Below, piece by piece: positions 47,737 through 54,844 of a stretch of DNA of 64,000 nucleotides (the first letter of the stretch is position 1; the number at the start of each line of letters is the position of its first letter). Both the position numbers and the translations under genes were made by a program. Source of the stretch: Lineus longissimus (taxonomy: Eukaryota > Nemertea > Pilidiophora > Heteronemertea > Lineidae); the NCBI RefSeq assembly GCF_910592395.1, contig NC_088325.1, positions 5,363,501 to 5,427,500 on the forward strand, read 5' to 3'. The notes beneath the pieces are model-generated. The model had not been told where the DNA came from, did no database searches, and saw only the letters and a program-made list of their open reading frames with translations.

Positions 47737-47862
47737 AATATATGTATTGTGGTGGTAGGAATCTAGGTAATTCTAAGCTATTTTAACAAAAGCCCTTACA
47801 GGCCTTTTTGTCTCAAATTAGCTTAGAAACCCCTAAGAACCAGACACCACAATACATATATT
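47737..47862. mobile_element. 126-bp palindromic MITE
   Basis: AATATATGTATTGTGGTG at 47737-47754 is inverted exactly at 47845-47862. A second inner pair TTCTAAGCTA/TAGCTTAGAA makes most of the unit a hairpin. It has no coding content. It lies about 140 bp before the first Polinton gene; whether it is inside or outside the Polinton end cannot be told. Confidence 0.65.
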
Positions 47863-48005
47863 CTATCATTCATGAAATGGTCAGTGAAGCGTTGCAGTGA
47901 AATGGTAAGGGAATACTAGAGTTCAATGGGTTATTCCATTAAAATAAATGGCCTTTTTACTGTCTTCATTAACCAAAATTCAAGGAAAAAATTCAAGTAA
48001 ATTAA

Positions 48006-49397
48006 ATGTATTATCCAATAGCAAATCAACATAAAAGTAAATTCACCTATGACTTCTTTAATTTAGAAGTAACTGTTAATACTAATAACTTCTTCCGCCT
48101 ACAAGAAACTAAGATAACACCTGGGTTTTTGAGCCTGAAAAATAAGAAAGACTGTCTGCTACTGGAAAAGAATCCATTATCGTTTTACCAGAACCAATTT
48201 AACATGGCTGTTTGGTTTGCTACAACAGGTTGTGGTATTTCAATAGACGATCACTTGAATCACAGTGACCCATTGTTAAGGTCAATTTACAGGTTTCATG
48301 TTTACTATCAAATATTGAAGATCATGAAGAATCTAGAGATACCAATTCCAGGTGAAAGTGATTTTAATGAGACAAACAATAACATTAACCGTAGGAAACT
48401 AGGAGGGTTATTGAGTGAATTTGGTTTAAAAGACGAGTACGATTTCTCGGTGTTTGAAAATAACGGTGGTTGGAGATCATGGAGTGTACCGGATTACAAC
48501 CCGAACATAACTGATCCCGGATATTACATCAATGATTCTAAAATCAATTTCTTCCTCATGCAAGTTCATGAAAATAGAATGCCACCGATGTTCAGTAAAG
48601 ACTGGGATGCTGGAATGGCTAATTTCAAATATCCAGATATTTTCATCAAGGATCATGTCAGGAGACACAAGAATGTATTTGATGTAATTACACAAAATGA
48701 ATGTCAAACCTATCAACAATTCATGATATTTAAATCAAATGGTTTCTCTAATCCTGGAATAGAGAGGTTGAATGACACAATAAGAACATATGTTTACTGT
48801 ATTCTGGGTGCTCAGGCGTTGACCAGAACACCAATAATTGGAGTACCGGGTACAGAATTGGATGCACAGAAGGAATTTAACAAACTATTAAAGGATTCGA
48901 TTAATCAACATCCTGATATTCCCACTTCAATTCAAAGATATCAAAAAGCAGTGAGTGACACTCATACAAGACTAGATTATGTAATAGCACCAGGATTGTA
49001 TGTCATAGGTTCAAATATGGTACTCGTTATTGGTAAGCTGGATAACTACAATAATAACATTTTAATAGCACCAAAAAATGCTAAACCTGGTAAGAATGAC
49101 ATTAACCACAAAAAGACCTTACCACCACCACTGATGGAAGGAAATAGTTCTAAGAAAATAAGAGTTAAGAGTAGCGTTGGTACATCAATGACGGACAAAG
49201 TCCCGAGAGCAAAGCTCGAGACCAGTCATAAACCAAAGAGTAATGTTGATTCACCAAAAACAACTGAAACCTCAAAGAATACTCCTACTACTACTAAACT
49301 TGACACCAAAGTTGAGAAGGTGGATGATACTCATGAAACAATTAAATTCATGCTTTACTCAGTTGTTGGTACATTGATTGTTTTTATGGTTAGATAA
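48006..49397 (+). CDS. conserved Polinton-type protein, unknown function, C-terminal membrane anchor
   Basis: 463 residues starting at ATG in TTAAATG. Blocks such as MAVWFATTGCGISIDDHL, LRSIYRFHVYYQILKIM, IERLNDTIRTYVYCILGAQA and the end IAPGLYVIGSNMVLVIGKL look like a protein family I associate with Polintons of cnidarians and other animals. It is rich in helix and does not look like a jelly-roll capsid protein. Residues about 375-440 are low-complexity and contain a double-hairpin insertion (residues about 397-406, DKVPRAKLET). A hydrophobic segment near 446-462 (MLYSVVGTLIVFMV) could anchor it in a membrane. Role in the particle is inference. Confidence 0.7.
   Translation: MYYPIANQHKSKFTYDFFNLEVTVNTNNFFRLQETKITPGFLSLKNKKDCLLLEKNPLSFYQNQFNMAVWFATTGCGISIDDHLNHSDPLLRSIYRFHVYYQILKIMKNLEIPIPGESDFNETNNNINRRKLGGLLSEFGLKDEYDFSVFENNGGWRSWSVPDYNPNITDPGYYINDSKINFFLMQVHENRMPPMFSKDWDAGMANFKYPDIFIKDHVRRHKNVFDVITQNECQTYQQFMIFKSNGFSNPGIERLNDTIRTYVYCILGAQALTRTPIIGVPGTELDAQKEFNKLLKDSINQHPDIPTSIQRYQKAVSDTHTRLDYVIAPGLYVIGSNMVLVIGKLDNYNNNILIAPKNAKPGKNDINHKKTLPPPLMEGNSSKKIRVKSSVGTSMTDKVPRAKLETSHKPKSNVDSPKTTETSKNTPTTTKLDTKVEKVDDTHETIKFMLYSVVGTLIVFMVR
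49193..49220. repeat. double-hairpin element 1 (inside the 48006 gene)
   Basis: GGAC-AAA-GTCC, CGA, GAGC-AAA-GCTC. Reverse orientation; adds DKVPRAKLE to the protein without a frameshift. Confidence 0.85.
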
Positions 49398-49407
49398 ATA
49401 AGTAATT

Positions 49408-51024
49408 ATGGCTGAAGGAGGTGAAAATTATGAAATGAGTGATTACTATCCACATTACGATCCTGATTACGATCCTGATTACGAATCTGATTACAAACCT
49501 GAGGATTATGTTGATATCTTTGATATTAATAAAAAGTTTAAAGATGATCGCGCAAGATATGCTGATATCTTTGGTTTTAATAAAAAGCCTCGAGATGATG
49601 ACACAAAATACAACACAGGAGGTGAAAATCTTACTGATGAAACTTCATTCACTAAAACTCCAGAAAGGCCAGGCACAACATACAACGCAGGAGGTGAAAA
49701 TCTTACTGATGAAACTTCATTAAGTATACCAGAAAGGCCAAGAGGTATTGTCCCTGAATTGATGGAAAAGGAGTCATTTCTAGATGATAAAGAGGATAAA
49801 CTTGATACAGCATTGAAAAAAAGTGGTAAATGGAAATATGACACTAACAAACTAAGTAAACTAGCAACACGTATTTATTTGCACAACGAGGAACCTTACT
49901 TCTTGCCTACAAAAGGAGAATTAGCAAACTTTACAGAACAACAAAAGAACAATATGAATGAAATTCCTAATCCTAATGGAGGGAATGCCTTTATCATTCC
50001 TTTAATTAAATCAGATGGTAAATTCCTTTCTGAAGGCACATTAAAGACTAAGTTTGGTACTAGATTTGCTAACATGATTAGAGGTATGATTGCACCTGAC
50101 CCACCAGTAAGGGAACCTACATTAGTAACCCCTGAAACACAGGCAGTAATTAATGAGGTATACAGTTCAAACCAACCAATAGATAAATTAATTGATTCTA
50201 ATGATGATGAACTTAAAACACTGGGTTTTACTGAATCTGCCTTGAGAGAACTTAGAGGGTTAAAACAGGCTGGTGATGATCTAGCTGCAGTAAAGAGGGA
50301 TAAGGACATGCAAATAGAAAGCCTAGAAGAAGAACTTAATAATTTAACAAGAGACTATGTAAAGTCTGTAGAAGAAGATACTGAAGATAAAGGAGAGTTG
50401 AAAAAGCAAATAGATGAACTAAATGACAAATTGTATGAGGAACAGTCAAAGGTATGGAGGTTAGACAATGACAGGGAGTCACAAACTAGAAGAATTAAAC
50501 GTTTAATTGTTGATGTTCTAAAGAAACCAGATTCAACTATTCCTCTGAAGGACAGAATAAAGTTACTTTTTAAGACGTATGGTGTAACCATTAGCGCCAT
50601 AATAACAGCTGTTGTAATGACATTTACAACTCTAGGTCTTAGTATCAGTAGTGCTTTAAGTGGTGCCACTAAATCTGTAAAACCAACTCCAGGACCAGGA
50701 CCATATCCAGGACCAGACCCAACTCCAGGACCTACACCAGAACCAGGACCAAAACCATCAATACCAGATAAAGTAAAAGAAGGTCTCAAGAAGTTTGCTG
50801 AATGGCTAAAAGAACTAGCCAAGAAATCAGCTGCGGCTTTACCGGGAATCATCGGTTCTATCGTATCATTTCTCCTGAAAACAATTGGTGCAGTTGTTGG
50901 CTTTCTAGCCGAACATCTGATCATAGCAGTTATTGCTATTGTGAGCTCCATAATCTATGGTTTAATTGGGGGTGTTAAAGCCTTAAAATCACGTAAAACA
51001 GTAAAATCACGTAAAAGGTCTTAG
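49408..51024 (+). CDS. large acidic, coiled-coil and multi-membrane protein, unknown
   Basis: 538 residues, ATG 11 bp after the previous stop. In order: Tyr/Asp-rich repeats (YDPDYDPDY, residues about 16-29); GGEN repeats at about 4, 72 and 96 (the last two in GGENLTDETS); a globular part; a charged coiled coil (about 290-370); a membrane segment (about 393-417); a Pro/Gly linker (PTPGPGPYPGPDPTPGPTP); an amphipathic helix; long hydrophobic segments (about 488-530); and a basic tail (KSRKTVKSRKRS). Architecture suggests a virion or host-membrane component. No family is recognised and no double-hairpin unit lies inside. Confidence 0.6.
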   Translation: MAEGGENYEMSDYYPHYDPDYDPDYESDYKPEDYVDIFDINKKFKDDRARYADIFGFNKKPRDDDTKYNTGGENLTDETSFTKTPERPGTTYNAGGENLTDETSLSIPERPRGIVPELMEKESFLDDKEDKLDTALKKSGKWKYDTNKLSKLATRIYLHNEEPYFLPTKGELANFTEQQKNNMNEIPNPNGGNAFIIPLIKSDGKFLSEGTLKTKFGTRFANMIRGMIAPDPPVREPTLVTPETQAVINEVYSSNQPIDKLIDSNDDELKTLGFTESALRELRGLKQAGDDLAAVKRDKDMQIESLEEELNNLTRDYVKSVEEDTEDKGELKKQIDELNDKLYEEQSKVWRLDNDRESQTRRIKRLIVDVLKKPDSTIPLKDRIKLLFKTYGVTISAIITAVVMTFTTLGLSISSALSGATKSVKPTPGPGPYPGPDPTPGPTPEPGPKPSIPDKVKEGLKKFAEWLKELAKKSAAALPGIIGSIVSFLLKTIGAVVGFLAEHLIIAVIAIVSSIIYGLIGGVKALKSRKTVKSRKRS

Positions 51025-51072
51025 GTGACCTTCTATCAAAACAATGTTTAAAAAAATAATTATTATGTAAAT

Positions 51073-52275
51073 ATGAATAAATACATCTCATTAAAAGACT
51101 ATTATTCTAGTGAGTCGGACTTCGTCCTGATAGCAGAGCTCGAGTGGAACAATGAGAATCTTAAAGGATACATTCGTCCTAGGGTAATGGATCGAGCAGA
51201 GCTCTCAGGACTGCGTCCGACTAGAAGTTTTAGTGAAGAAAATGTCAGCAAGAATTATGATAGTGGGAAATTTGATAAGCCTACTCGAGCTATGCTCTCA
51301 AGACGAAGTCTGACTAGGACAAAGTCCCGAGAGCTCTGCTCGACTGAGACAATCAAAGTAGTCCTGCCAAGAATGAAAGAATATGACGTCAGTACCAACA
51401 CTAATGCTCAATTCTGCCGTAATTGTAAAAGGTGGACACTTTTTGAGTATCAAAAAAACTTGAATTCAGCAAGGTACGCAGCTAAAACTGTGAAGTATCA
51501 ATTCTGCACCAATTGCAATTCGACTACTTACGACGATGATTTTAAAACTCTTGAGATCAATATTGACAACAAGACACGTTACTTTGACAGTATTCTAAGG
51601 AAACTTGGATGGAGTCGGCTGTCCGAATCGGCAGTTAAGTATTTAAAGGACTTTGTGGAAGGGTATTTACAGTGCTACTTTTCAAGTCACAGAAAATGTC
51701 TTAGTAAGCAGAGATATGAAAGTACTCTTCAGTCAGCCCTAAAAATGGGTATTAACACTCTCCCCTCTAAGTTTTGTAACCAAGGGTTACATGGTGAAGC
51801 CATGCTTTTTAAATTTCACTGTGGGGAATATGATTGGTTTCTTGCCATTGAATTTATTAACAGGGCAATTGGTAAACCGCAATTAACCGATGAGAATATC
51901 ACTGACCTTAGACTAGTGTACTATGCTTTCCTTAGATTTCTGCATTACTGTGGTGTCAAGGTCACCATTAACTACAAGGTATTTTTACACCAAGCCTTTA
52001 AAACGCTGAAAATTGATTATGTAATATTTACACCTTTTTTAACCAACAAGGAGCGAGTAAATGATTTGGAGATATTATGGTATGATTTCACTCAAAGTAT
52101 TTTCTTCCAGAATTACAAGGTTGAGAAGGAATATGACCAGGATATTGACAAGCAGTTTGACGTTTTACTGAGTGCCAGTGCAGGTCGAGACATTAACTGC
52201 ATCAGTAATATTAAGTTTACACCAGCCGGACTTCGTCCTGAGAGCACAGCTCGAGCTAGTGTTAAGATGCAATAA
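51073..52275 (+). CDS. Polinton protein of unknown function with CxxC pairs and five hairpin insertions
   Basis: 400 residues from ATG at 51073. Two CxxC pairs, FCRNCKRW and FCTNCNS near residues 114-152, look like a zinc ribbon. The remainder (HCGEYDWFLAIEFINRAIG, LVYYAFLRFLHYCGVKV) is unknown. Five double-hairpin units are built into the frame: four in the first 91 residues (SDFVLIAELE, RAELSGLRPT, RAMLSRRSLT, RTKSRELCST) and one at the end (GLRPESTARA). The clean fold appears to be residues about 100-380, with the insertions outside it. Confidence 0.6.
   Translation: MNKYISLKDYYSSESDFVLIAELEWNNENLKGYIRPRVMDRAELSGLRPTRSFSEENVSKNYDSGKFDKPTRAMLSRRSLTRTKSRELCSTETIKVVLPRMKEYDVSTNTNAQFCRNCKRWTLFEYQKNLNSARYAAKTVKYQFCTNCNSTTYDDDFKTLEINIDNKTRYFDSILRKLGWSRLSESAVKYLKDFVEGYLQCYFSSHRKCLSKQRYESTLQSALKMGINTLPSKFCNQGLHGEAMLFKFHCGEYDWFLAIEFINRAIGKPQLTDENITDLRLVYYAFLRFLHYCGVKVTINYKVFLHQAFKTLKIDYVIFTPFLTNKERVNDLEILWYDFTQSIFFQNYKVEKEYDQDIDKQFDVLLSASAGRDINCISNIKFTPAGLRPESTARASVKMQ
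51113..51145. repeat. double-hairpin element 2
   Basis: 33 bp, reverse orientation, loops TTC and AGA, one mismatch in the GAGC stem (TAGC). In frame in the 51073 gene as SDFVLIAELE. The AGA loop avoids the TAG that a TAT-type loop would create in this frame. Confidence 0.85.
51190..51222. repeat. double-hairpin element 3
   Basis: 33 bp, forward: GAGC-AGA-GCTC, TCA, GGAC-TGC-GTCC. In frame as RAELSGLRPT. Confidence 0.9.
51283..51345. repeat. double-hairpin elements 4a and 4b, back to back
   Basis: 4a (51283-51315) is forward with GAGC-TAT-GCTC and the compensated stem AGAC-GAA-GTCT. 4b (51316-51345) is a reverse 30-bp unit, GGAC-AAA-GTCC, CGA, GAGC-TCT-GCTC. In frame as RAMLSRRSLT and RTKSRELCST. 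In 4b the frame would meet TGA in the common TCCTGA spacer, but here it reads TCCCGA. Confidence 0.9.
52226..52258. repeat. double-hairpin element 5
   Basis: Reverse orientation, GGAC-TTC-GTCC, TGA, GAGC-ACA-GCTC. In frame as GLRPESTARA near the C-terminus of the 51073 gene. Confidence 0.9.
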
Positions 52276-52326
52276 AGTTGTGAAAACAGCATTTTGCACT
52301 TAACAGTCATTTTTCCATAATTTTAA

Positions 52327-53178
52327 ATGAATAATCAGCAAATGAATAGTCAGACATCTGCAGTGATTGAACAACAGATGAAACAGATTGGTGTTATGAG
52401 TCCTGAGAGCTTAGCTCGAGTTGGGGCTTCTAACCAACAGAACACTGGTAGTTACCAACAAAACAGAACTAACTTTCAACAGAACTGCTCTACAAATCAA
52501 CAAGTTTCAAACAAGCAGTTGAATAGTTCAAATTTTGTTAATCCTAGTCAAGGAATAGTTAATCCCAGTCAAGGAATAGTCAATTCTAGTTGCCAACTAG
52601 GCTCAACTCGAGCTACGCTCTCAGGACAAAGTCCGACTAGCAATCAACAAAATTTGAACTATTTGACTGATAGTGGCCTTAAAGCCAAACAAGACTTAGA
52701 GATTCTAGTTGCAACTGGTAAAAGCAAGGATTTCCTTAATAAACAAATAACTTTTAATGACTTAGATAATATGACTGAAAAAGAAATCTTAAAACACCAT
52801 AGAATGTATGAAACAAAGATGGCTGCCAGACTTAATGATTCTTTGGGTAAGACAGTAATTAAAGCTTACACTAAATTATCAAGGTGGTTATTACCAATAG
52901 ATGATGAAGATAATCTTTATCATGATCTTAGAAATGATTATTTGATAACTAACGAGTTGGATAAATGGCTTGGATGGTTGAGTTTGAGAATGGGACCATT
53001 AACTGCACTTGCCTCAACAACACTTATTACTTTAGGTCATTGTCATGAGGAATCATCTATGAATACATCGAGTATGACTGCATCAAATACGAATACACCA
53101 AATATGACTGTCTCTGAATGTGACAAATCAATAGATGAAAGTCTAGATATCACAGGTAGTGATGATAAAGAAGACTAA
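52327..53178 (+). CDS. Gln/Asn-rich Polinton protein, unknown
   Basis: 283 residues; ATG within TTTTAAATG. Residues 1-115 are low-complexity with QQN repeats (NQQNTGSYQQNRTNFQQN) and two copies of NPSQGIVN. They contain two hairpin units (MSPESLARV and TRATLSGQSPT). Residues about 120-240 form a conserved-looking helical part (TEKEILKHHRMYETKMAARL, TKLSRWLLPIDDEDNLYHDL, WLGWLSLRMGPLTALAST). No family is recognised; a structural or scaffolding role is only a guess. Confidence 0.6.
   Translation: MNNQQMNSQTSAVIEQQMKQIGVMSPESLARVGASNQQNTGSYQQNRTNFQQNCSTNQQVSNKQLNSSNFVNPSQGIVNPSQGIVNSSCQLGSTRATLSGQSPTSNQQNLNYLTDSGLKAKQDLEILVATGKSKDFLNKQITFNDLDNMTEKEILKHHRMYETKMAARLNDSLGKTVIKAYTKLSRWLLPIDDEDNLYHDLRNDYLITNELDKWLGWLSLRMGPLTALASTTLITLGHCHEESSMNTSSMTASNTNTPNMTVSECDKSIDESLDITGSDDKED
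52398..52422. repeat. double-hairpin element 6 (second hairpin decayed)
   Basis: GAGC-TTA-GCTC with the TCCTGA spacer; the partner stem is reduced to GAGTCC. In frame as SPESLARV. Confidence 0.75.
52606..52638. repeat. double-hairpin element 7
   Basis: Forward 33 bp, loops ACG and AAA. In frame as TRATLSGQSPT. The upstream AGGCTCA is shared with element 8. Confidence 0.9.
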
Positions 53179-53227
53179 ATTAACCTGGTTATGAGAACAT
53201 AGTTCGAATTAAATTCGGCCAAGATAA

Positions 53228-53734
53228 ATGGAACTTGAAACTGTAACTGATACTACTAAAGTTTCAGTGTCTAAGAAACCTCGATCAGAGAAACAATTAG
53301 CATGGTCTAGAGAACTGGGTAGAAGATCTAAGGAATTTAAGAGGATAAAAAAGGATAAGACGACATTTAAAGTACATGACTCCTCACCAAACAACAGAGT
53401 TGTGGAAAAGGAGGAAGAAGAATTAGAGGAAGAAGAACCACAATCTCCAAATACTGATGTATCACTGCGTGAATCTAGTAGTAATACTTATGTCTATGTA
53501 CTAGGTTTAGGTGCAATTATTTTAGCATCATTTATCATGTTTAAGAAACTTCCTAAAAAAGTAAGTAAAGAGCAGCGATCAGGCTCAACTCGAGCTACGC
53601 TCTCAGGACAAAGTCCGAATGAAGCAGTCATGAAGGGATCAATCGAGCTATGCTCTCAGGACGAAGTCCGACTTAACCCTCTTGTTAAACCTGTAGTTAA
53701 AGAGAAGAAATGTACTATTCCTTTAATGGAATGA
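53228..53734 (+). CDS. small Polinton membrane protein, unknown
   Basis: 168 residues, ATG in ATAAATG. Basic start, an acidic stretch (EKEEEELEEEEPQ), one membrane segment near residues 87-105 (VYVLGLGAIILASFIMF), and a tail that is mostly hairpin-derived (TRATLSGQSP and IELCSQDEVRLN). No family is recognised. The hairpin units supply roughly 20 of the last 55 residues. Confidence 0.6.
   Translation: MELETVTDTTKVSVSKKPRSEKQLAWSRELGRRSKEFKRIKKDKTTFKVHDSSPNNRVVEKEEEELEEEEPQSPNTDVSLRESSSNTYVYVLGLGAIILASFIMFKKLPKKVSKEQRSGSTRATLSGQSPNEAVMKGSIELCSQDEVRLNPLVKPVVKEKKCTIPLME
53588..53618. repeat. double-hairpin element 8
   Basis: Forward, identical core to element 7 including the ACG and AAA loops and the preceding GGCTCA; in frame as TRATLSGQSP. 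Confidence 0.9.
53641..53673. repeat. double-hairpin element 9
   Basis: Forward 33 bp, loops TAT and GAA, in frame as IELCSQDEVRL, a different frame from element 8 only 23 bp away. Confidence 0.9.
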
Positions 53735-53747
53735 TCTCATCAGGTGG

Positions 53748-53868
53748 TCAAGCTTTGCTCTCAGGACTTTGTCCTAGTCCGACTTCGTCTTGAGAGCTCT
53801 GCTCGAGTCGAACTTTGTTCTCTGGACCTTGTCTCAGTCAGACTTCGTCTTGAGAGCAAAGCTCGATT
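53748..53868. repeat. cluster of four double-hairpin units (10a-d)
   Basis: Tail-to-tail units of alternating orientation between the convergent genes ending at 53734 and 53838. Stems include GAGC/GCTC and the compensated GAAC-TTT-GTTC. The last unit (10d) overlaps the end of the minus-strand gene and supplies IELCSQDEV and its TGA stop. Confidence 0.88.
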
Positions 53869-54788
53869 CTTAACTCTAAAGAAACCTCTGTTCCTCTGAA
53901 ATTAACTAGCTTACCATTCTCATCAGTGATTTCGAATTTTATGTGATTAGTACACTTATTTATCGTTTTCTTACAATTCGGTTCGTATCGCTGCATTTTT
54001 ATTTGGTCACCATCTTCTACAGGTATGATGCAGAAAATGTTAGATGGTTTATTGTTGTAGAGGGTCTTAGCTTTGTCAACCAAATTAGCTTGCAGGAATA
54101 GATATTTCCTGTAAAAGTTGAGTGGTCTTGTGGAGTAGTATTTTCCTTTCTTGGTGAATTTAGTTTGCTTAAAGCCAAACCACTCATTCACCACTGTGAG
54201 CTGTTTTTCTATCACCTCTCTTATGGTTTTGCTTATTTGAAAACCTTCTGTGTTTCTCTCAATCTTGATTTTTTCATTTTTATCTAACTTGTCTACTTTC
54301 AGAGGGTACTCTTTATCCTCTGTAAGTTCAAGGGTTATGTAATTATTGTTATCACAGTAAATTTTCACATGGCTTATTCCAATTTCTTTTATGTATTTTT
54401 GCCATACCTCACAAAACTCACTTAAACTAAAATGTCGAGAGTATGGAAATGTGTATTGAGTAATGGTGTCTTTAGTTGTGGTAGAATCATTTTCCAAATG
54501 CCGTTCGCAAATTTTCATGACTTCCTTTTCAAGTGTATCTGTTTCAAGTCCAGGAGCAAATAATGTCCTACACCATAATTGTTTATCTAAGGGCTCATGT
54601 TTTGTAATTCTGGTTATTTCGACTAGAAATGAGAAAATCCTTACTCCCTCTGGTAGAAAATCACCTGTCCACCATGAATTGTAAAAGGTTATCGATTTCA
54701 AAGTAATGGATTTTATGTCTAATTGGTCTGTTAAGTAGTACTCAAATTTGGCTTCATTACATTCTTGTTCATTGATTATGAAGTCCAT
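53838..54788 (-). CDS. capsid-like (jelly-roll-type) Polinton protein, larger paralogue
   Basis: 316 residues. Start at 54788 (AAATAGAAATGG). The beginning (LDIKSITLKSITFYNSWW), the HFSLSEFCEVWQKYIKE segment and the end (HIKFEITDENGKLVNF) match in order the blocks of the protein at 63031-63798 (CSITLTFAVIPCTFYNI, LYDLQSFSKVFADKLKE, KLNIRLTDEKGEIIDL). I therefore read the two as paralogues of a Polinton minor-capsid/penton-like family. The C-terminus is hairpin-derived (IELCSQDEV then TGA). Divergent from the polymerase gene across 56 bp. Confidence 0.6.
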   Translation of the reverse strand: MDFIINEQECNEAKFEYYLTDQLDIKSITLKSITFYNSWWTGDFLPEGVRIFSFLVEITRITKHEPLDKQLWCRTLFAPGLETDTLEKEVMKICERHLENDSTTTKDTITQYTFPYSRHFSLSEFCEVWQKYIKEIGISHVKIYCDNNNYITLELTEDKEYPLKVDKLDKNEKIKIERNTEGFQISKTIREVIEKQLTVVNEWFGFKQTKFTKKGKYYSTRPLNFYRKYLFLQANLVDKAKTLYNNKPSNIFCIIPVEDGDQIKMQRYEPNCKKTINKCTNHIKFEITDENGKLVNFRGTEVSLELRIELCSQDEV

Positions 54789-54844
54789 TTCTATTTAATT
54801 CAAGATATTTATTGAATTTAATAAATTTTAATCTAATAAATAGA

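Noticed and set aside
48006-49397. Assigning this protein as the Polinton major capsid protein
   Set aside because: The sequence looks helical with a C-terminal anchor rather than double jelly-roll, so I left it as unknown.
51113-53673. Repeated peptides (TRATLSGQSPT, ELCSQDEV) as a conserved protein motif
   Set aside because: The same DNA is read in different frames and strands, so the DNA unit rather than the peptide is what is repeated.
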